Translations under genes and position numbers: made by a program
NCBI RefSeq assembly: GCF_963677565.1
Contig: NZ_OY781982.1
Location: 62,001-126,000, forward strand
DNA from: an uncultured Draconibacterium sp.
Lineage (GTDB): Bacteria; Bacteroidota; Bacteroidia; Bacteroidales; Prolixibacteraceae
DNA length: 64,000 bases
Reading direction: 5' to 3'
Shown: positions 60,537 through 64,000 of the stretch, piece by piece
Position numbering within the stretch: position 1 is the stretch's first letter
How the letters are laid out: every line of letters begins with the position of its first letter
Notes under the pieces: generated by a model
What the model saw: the letters and a program-made list of their open reading frames with translations, nothing else
Database searches by the model: none
Told to the model about the DNA's origin: nothing

Positions 60537-61658
60537 ATGAAGAAAGTACTATTCATAGACCGCGACGGAACATTAAACTTCGAGACTGCCGATGAGCAAA
60601 TCGATGCTTTTGAGAAACTGGAGTTTCTTCCAAAGGTTTTTCGCAATATGCATTATATCGCCAAAAACCTGGATTACGAACTGGTGATGGTTACCAACCA
60701 GGATGGACTGGGCACCGATTCGTTTCCGGAAGATACTTTTTGGCCGGTACACAACTTCATCTTAAAAGCATTTGAAAACGAAGGTGTGGTTTTTGACGAC
60801 ATTTGCATCGACCGCCACTTTCCTGAAGATAATTCAACCACCCGTAAACCGGCAACCGGAATGTTAACGAAATATATTGAAGGTGATTACGACCTGGCAA
60901 ACAGCTATGTTATCGGCGATAGAAAGACCGATATTATGCTGGCCAAAAATCTGGGTGCAAAAGGTATTTTCATTAATAATGGCGACCAGGTAGAAGAGCT
61001 GGAAAAAGAAGGATTGGCAGATACTTGTGCGTTAATTTCCGACGATTGGGACGATATTTATGCTTGTGTAGCAGCTCCTCAACGAACTGCAAAAGTTGTT
61101 CGTACAACGAAAGAAACTGATATTTCAATTGCGCTGAACCTTGATGGTTCTGGCGTGTGCAATATTTCAACCGGTTTGGGATTTTTCGATCACATGTTGG
61201 AACAAATTGGCCGACACAGTGGTGTTGACCTAAACATTCAGGTAAAAGGCGATTTACAGGTTGATGAACACCACACCATTGAAGATACAGCGCTGGCACT
61301 TGGCGAAGCATTTAAAAACGCAGTTGGTAACAAACTTGGAATGGAGCGTTATGGTTTTTGCCTGCCAATGGACGAATGTCTTGTTATGGCAGCCATTGAT
61401 TTTGGCGGACGTCCATGGTTGGTTTGGGAAGCCGAATTTAAACGCGAAATGGTTGGCGACATGCCCACCGAAATGTTTATGCATTTCTTTAAATCATTCT
61501 CCGATGCCGCATTGTGCAATTTGAATATAAAAGCAGAAGGAGCCAACGAACACCATAAAATTGAAGCTATTTTTAAAGCTTTGGCAAAATCAATAAAAAT
61601 GGCCATTCGCCGCGATGTATTCAATTTTGAATTACCATCAACAAAAGGAACATTATAA
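60537..61658 (+). CDS. hisB: Bifunctional histidinol-phosphatase / imidazoleglycerol-phosphate dehydratase
   Basis: Two-domain enzyme catalysing two histidine steps. The 373 residues comprise an N-terminal HAD-type phosphatase (1 to about 165; FIDRDGTLNFE with the nucleophile Asp, VTNQDGLGTDSFPE, and GDRKTDIMLAKNLGA) and a C-terminal IGPD (about 180-373; GLGFFDHMLEQIGRHSGVDL, VDEHHTIEDTALALGEAFKN, GANEHHKIEAIFKALAKSI), with the manganese-type His and Glu residues present. The fusion is of the kind common in Bacteroidota and Enterobacteria. It follows hisC directly. Confidence 0.96.
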   Translation: MKKVLFIDRDGTLNFETADEQIDAFEKLEFLPKVFRNMHYIAKNLDYELVMVTNQDGLGTDSFPEDTFWPVHNFILKAFENEGVVFDDICIDRHFPEDNSTTRKPATGMLTKYIEGDYDLANSYVIGDRKTDIMLAKNLGAKGIFINNGDQVEELEKEGLADTCALISDDWDDIYACVAAPQRTAKVVRTTKETDISIALNLDGSGVCNISTGLGFFDHMLEQIGRHSGVDLNIQVKGDLQVDEHHTIEDTALALGEAFKNAVGNKLGMERYGFCLPMDECLVMAAIDFGGRPWLVWEAEFKREMVGDMPTEMFMHFFKSFSDAALCNLNIKAEGANEHHKIEAIFKALAKSIKMAIRRDVFNFELPSTKGTL

Positions 61659-61715
61659 AAATAAAACTCCGCAGTACTCTGTGCAATTCTTTAATTACCC
61701 TGCGGTTATAATAAT

Positions 61716-62600
61716 ATGAAGACAATAAAAACACTACGCGAGAAAAAGGACACTGCAATATTACTGATACACTGTCCGGATAAGCAAGGAATTCTTGCCA
61801 CGGTAACTGAATTTCTGAATAAAAATAAAGGTAATATCCTTTACCTCGATCAGCATGTCGATCGTCAGGAAAAGATCTTTTACATGCGAGTAGAGTGGGA
61901 ACTGGAAAATTTTGCCATTCCTGCCGATAAGATCGGTGAGTACTTCGACACCTTGATTGGCAGCCCGCTGCAAATGAACTGGAAAATCTATTTCTCTAAT
62001 TCTGTTCCGCGAATGGCACTGTTTGTATCGAAAATGCCGCATTGTTTGTTCGATATTCTGGCGCGTTACACAGCAGGTGAATGGGATGTTGAAATACCAA
62101 TGATCATTAGTAACCATGAAACCTTACGTCCGGTTGCCGAACGTTTTGATATTGATTTTCATCATTTCCCGATAACAAAAGCAAACAAGGCCGAACAGGA
62201 AGCTGCTGAGTTAAAATTGATGAAAGATAATAACATCGATTTTGTGGTTTTGGCGCGCTACATGCAGATTCTTTCTGAAGATTTTGTAAAGAATTATCCG
62301 AATAAGGTGATTAACATTCACCATTCATTCTTGCCTGCATTTGCGGGTGCAAAACCTTATCACGCAGCACACGAGCGCGGCGTGAAAATTATTGGTGCAA
62401 CAAGCCATTATGTAACTTCCGATCTTGATGCCGGCCCAATTATTGAACAAGACGTTACCCGCTGTAGCCACGTTGACACGGTAGAAAAACTAATTCGCAA
62501 GGGTCGCGATCTGGAAAAGATTGTCCTTTCAAAAGCTGTTTACAAACACCTTCAGCGCAAAGTATTGGTTTACAAAAACAGAACAGTTGTGTTTAACTAG
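61716..62600 (+). CDS. purU: Formyltetrahydrofolate deformylase
   Basis: Hydrolyses 10-formyl-THF to formate and THF, balancing one-carbon units for purine synthesis. The 294-residue protein has an N-terminal ACT domain (AILLIHCPDKQGILATVTEF, about 14-33) and a formyl-hydrolase domain (about 100-290) with the catalytic NIHHSFLPAFAGAKPYHAAH (about 204-223), GATSHYVTSDLDAGPIIEQD and Asp in LDAGP. It lies 57 bp after hisB; the gap holds CCGCAG/CTGCGG complementary segments with a long loop. Its location among his genes is unusual but His synthesis uses an ATP-derived purine, which gives AICAR, so a link is plausible. Confidence 0.95.
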   Translation: MKTIKTLREKKDTAILLIHCPDKQGILATVTEFLNKNKGNILYLDQHVDRQEKIFYMRVEWELENFAIPADKIGEYFDTLIGSPLQMNWKIYFSNSVPRMALFVSKMPHCLFDILARYTAGEWDVEIPMIISNHETLRPVAERFDIDFHHFPITKANKAEQEAAELKLMKDNNIDFVVLARYMQILSEDFVKNYPNKVINIHHSFLPAFAGAKPYHAAHERGVKIIGATSHYVTSDLDAGPIIEQDVTRCSHVDTVEKLIRKGRDLEKIVLSKAVYKHLQRKVLVYKNRTVVFN

Positions 62601-62619
62601 AAACTGTAACAAAAGAAAT

Positions 62620-63168
62620 ATGAAAAAACTACTATCCATCCTCAGCATAACATTATTCGCAATGACAGCATTTGCACAACTAAGCACAATTCCGGAGAAA
62701 GAAATTCCGGAAGATTACGGTTACATTGTGAAAATTGGCCAGCAAATGCCGGCAATTGAAATGGAACTAACCGACGGTACAAAAGTATCGACAGCCGATT
62801 TAAAAGGAAAAGTAACGATGTTACAGTTTACCGCCAGCTGGTGTTCGGTTTGCCGAAAAGAAATGCCGCATATTGAAAAAGACATTTGGCAAAAACACAA
62901 GGATAACGATGATTTTGTATTGATTGGTGTTGATATGGACGAACCGCTCGATAAGGTTAAAGATTTTAAAGAAACGATGAAGATAACCTATCCGCTGGCA
63001 CTTGACCCTGGCGCTGATATCTTTTACACTTTCGCGGCAAAAGGCGCCGGAGTTACCAGAAACGTAATTATCGACAAAACAGGAAAGATTGTATACATGA
63101 CCCGCTTGTTTAAAGAAGAAGAGTTCAAAGAAATGGTGGATGTAATCGATCTTTTATTGAAAAAATAA
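62620..63168 (+). CDS. TlpA-like periplasmic thioredoxin
   Basis: A 182-residue protein; the ATG at 62620 gives a signal peptide (KKLLSILSITLFAMTAFAQ), while the earlier frame start lies in purU. The thioredoxin fold shows MLQFTASWCSVCRKEMPHIE (about 68-87) with the CSVC redox pair, and GVTRNVIIDKTGKIVYMTRL (about 144-163) with the cis-Pro region replaced by Gly-Val-Thr. It is a thiol-disulfide oxidoreductase or peroxiredoxin-like protein of the periplasm. Its presence between purU and hisH is not explained. Confidence 0.9.
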   Translation: MKKLLSILSITLFAMTAFAQLSTIPEKEIPEDYGYIVKIGQQMPAIEMELTDGTKVSTADLKGKVTMLQFTASWCSVCRKEMPHIEKDIWQKHKDNDDFVLIGVDMDEPLDKVKDFKETMKITYPLALDPGADIFYTFAAKGAGVTRNVIIDKTGKIVYMTRLFKEEEFKEMVDVIDLLLKK

Positions 63169-63182
63169 AAGCCGGAATAAAC

Positions 63183-63782
63183 ATGAATATTGTAATAATA
63201 AAATACAACGCCGGGAACATTGAGTCGGTAAACAATGCGCTAAACCGTCTGGACGTGAATGCTGAAATAACTGCCGATCACGACAAGATAAGAAATGCTG
63301 ATAAAGTTATTTTCCCGGGAGTTGGTGAAGCCAGTACTACCATGGCTTACCTGCGCGAAAACAAGCTCGATGAACTGATCGTTTCATTAAAACAACCGGT
63401 TTTGGGTATTTGCTTGGGATTGCAGCTGATGTGTTCGCATTCGGAAGAAAATGATACAGAATGCCTTGGCATTTTCGATGAAAAGGTGAAACGCTTTATT
63501 CCAAAGCCTGGCGAAGAATATATTACTAAAGTTCCTCACATGGGCTGGAATGCCATTAAAGACCTGAAAAGCGACCTTTTTTCGTCCGATCTGGAAAATG
63601 AGTACGTTTATTTTGTACACTCGTATTACGCCGAAAAAAGCGAGCATACCATTGCAACCTGCGACTATATTCTGCCGTTCAGTGCTGCATTGCATCGCGA
63701 TAATTTTTATGCTACACAATTCCACCCTGAAAAAAGCGGGACAATTGGTGCAAAAATATTGGAGAACTTCCTAAAACTCTGA
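63183..63782 (+). CDS. hisH: Imidazole glycerol phosphate synthase, glutamine amidotransferase subunit
   Basis: Provides ammonia from glutamine to HisF. The 199-residue class I amidotransferase has the nucleophile Cys in VLGICLGLQLMCSHSEEN (about 77-78), the His and Glu in YATQFHPEKSGTIG (about 180-182), and the VIFPGVGEASTTMAYLREN oxyanion loop. HisA and HisF are expected next but are not seen before the window ends; argB follows instead. It starts 14 bp after the thioredoxin gene. Confidence 0.96.
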   Translation: MNIVIIKYNAGNIESVNNALNRLDVNAEITADHDKIRNADKVIFPGVGEASTTMAYLRENKLDELIVSLKQPVLGICLGLQLMCSHSEENDTECLGIFDEKVKRFIPKPGEEYITKVPHMGWNAIKDLKSDLFSSDLENEYVYFVHSYYAEKSEHTIATCDYILPFSAALHRDNFYATQFHPEKSGTIGAKILENFLKL

Positions 63783-63793
63783 GTATACTGACG

Positions 63794-63801
63794 TAACTTT
63801 G
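63794..63801 (+). promoter_or_regulatory. Possible promoter of argB
   Basis: An exact TAACTTTG box. The leader to the argB ATG is about 65 nt and has a TTCTTCA/TGAAGAA hairpin (63830-63846). No minus-33 TTTG is clear. Confidence 0.4.
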
Positions 63802-63872
63802 TAACAACAATTAAAAACCGAATTAAACGTTCTTCAAACTGAAGAATTAAAATATCATATATCAGCACAAGC

Positions 63873-64000
63873 ATGGACAGGTTAACAATTATAAAAGTAG
63901 GTGGGAAAGTAGTTGAAGAATCCGAATCGTTAAATGCGCTGCTCGATCAGTTCAGTAAAATATCCGGAAACAAATTACTGGTTCATGGAGGAGGACGAAC
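63873..64000 (+). CDS. argB: Acetylglutamate kinase (partial, cut by window end)
   Basis: Second step of arginine synthesis. Only the first 42 codons are visible: the LTIIKVGGKVVEESESL start and KLLVHGGGR, the conserved N-terminal phosphate-binding stretches of the amino acid kinase family. The pattern matches Bacteroidota argB. The gene runs off the right edge. Confidence 0.85.
   Translation, partial: MDRLTIIKVGGKVVEESESLNALLDQFSKISGNKLLVHGGGR

Overview
The window looks like chromosomal DNA of a Bacteroidota bacterium, most likely a Bacteroidia/Marinilabiliales-type organism; the order is an inference. The evidence is a SusC/SusD pair behind a FecR anti-sigma factor, many secreted propeller and OmpA-type proteins, intergenic promoters of the Bacteroidota type (TTTG about 19 nt upstream of TAnnTTTG), and little use of Shine-Dalgarno sites. 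No rRNA, complete tRNA, CRISPR array, prophage or classical insertion sequence was seen.

Layout. 1-9.5 kb is a polysaccharide or glycoside utilisation locus (FecR, SusC, SusD, secreted GH42 beta-galactosidase, and an unusual SusC-like protein that is only a plug domain). 9.5-12.8 kb holds a DUF6057-like membrane protein and a TolB-like lipoprotein with a heme-c motif. 13.0-17.5 kb is the ilvD-ilvB-ilvN operon behind a leader-peptide attenuator. 17.6-32.3 kb is a mixed metabolic and envelope region: dipeptide epimerase, iron alcohol dehydrogenase coupled to a soluble hybrid kinase, TonB receptor, PorE-like OmpA protein, thioesterase, SPFH protein, secreted glutamine amidotransferase-like protein, OvoA, GNAT, and an HTH-membrane-NTF2-like fusion. 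32.5-43.2 kb holds RF3, a DUF2179-type protein, a three-gene module (XRE-cupin regulator, DUF4914 protein with PEPCK-like motifs, class II PurE-like protein), a Sua5-type enzyme, a CocE/S15 hydrolase and a 590-residue protein of unknown function. 43.4-50.6 kb is a TetR-controlled envelope operon: LolA-like carrier, two LolC/E-like permeases, LolD-like ATPase, CAP-domain protein and an outer-membrane barrel. 50.7-55.7 kb holds truncated hemoglobin, a short SSB, a zinc-ribbon protein, a six-bladed propeller lipoprotein and a GH105 hydrolase. 55.9-63.8 kb is a histidine operon behind a His leader-peptide attenuator, with non-his genes embedded in it (DMT transporter, GIY-YIG nuclease, purU, TlpA-like thioredoxin). 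The window ends inside argB.

Most notable observations: (1) two complete leader-peptide attenuators (ilv and his) of the same minimal design, in which the antiterminator strand lies in the last sense codons of the leader; (2) two solitary cargo genes, a GIY-YIG nuclease and a four-helix-bundle (S23/Avd-like) protein, each bracketed by imperfect inverted repeats and each sitting inside an otherwise coherent operon; (3) a DUF4914 protein carrying PEPCK-like motifs, overlapping a class II PurE; (4) a TetR repressor with a canonical EF-hand loop controlling a Lol-like system; (5) a 20-bp perfect palindrome over the promoter between ssb and a zinc-ribbon gene.
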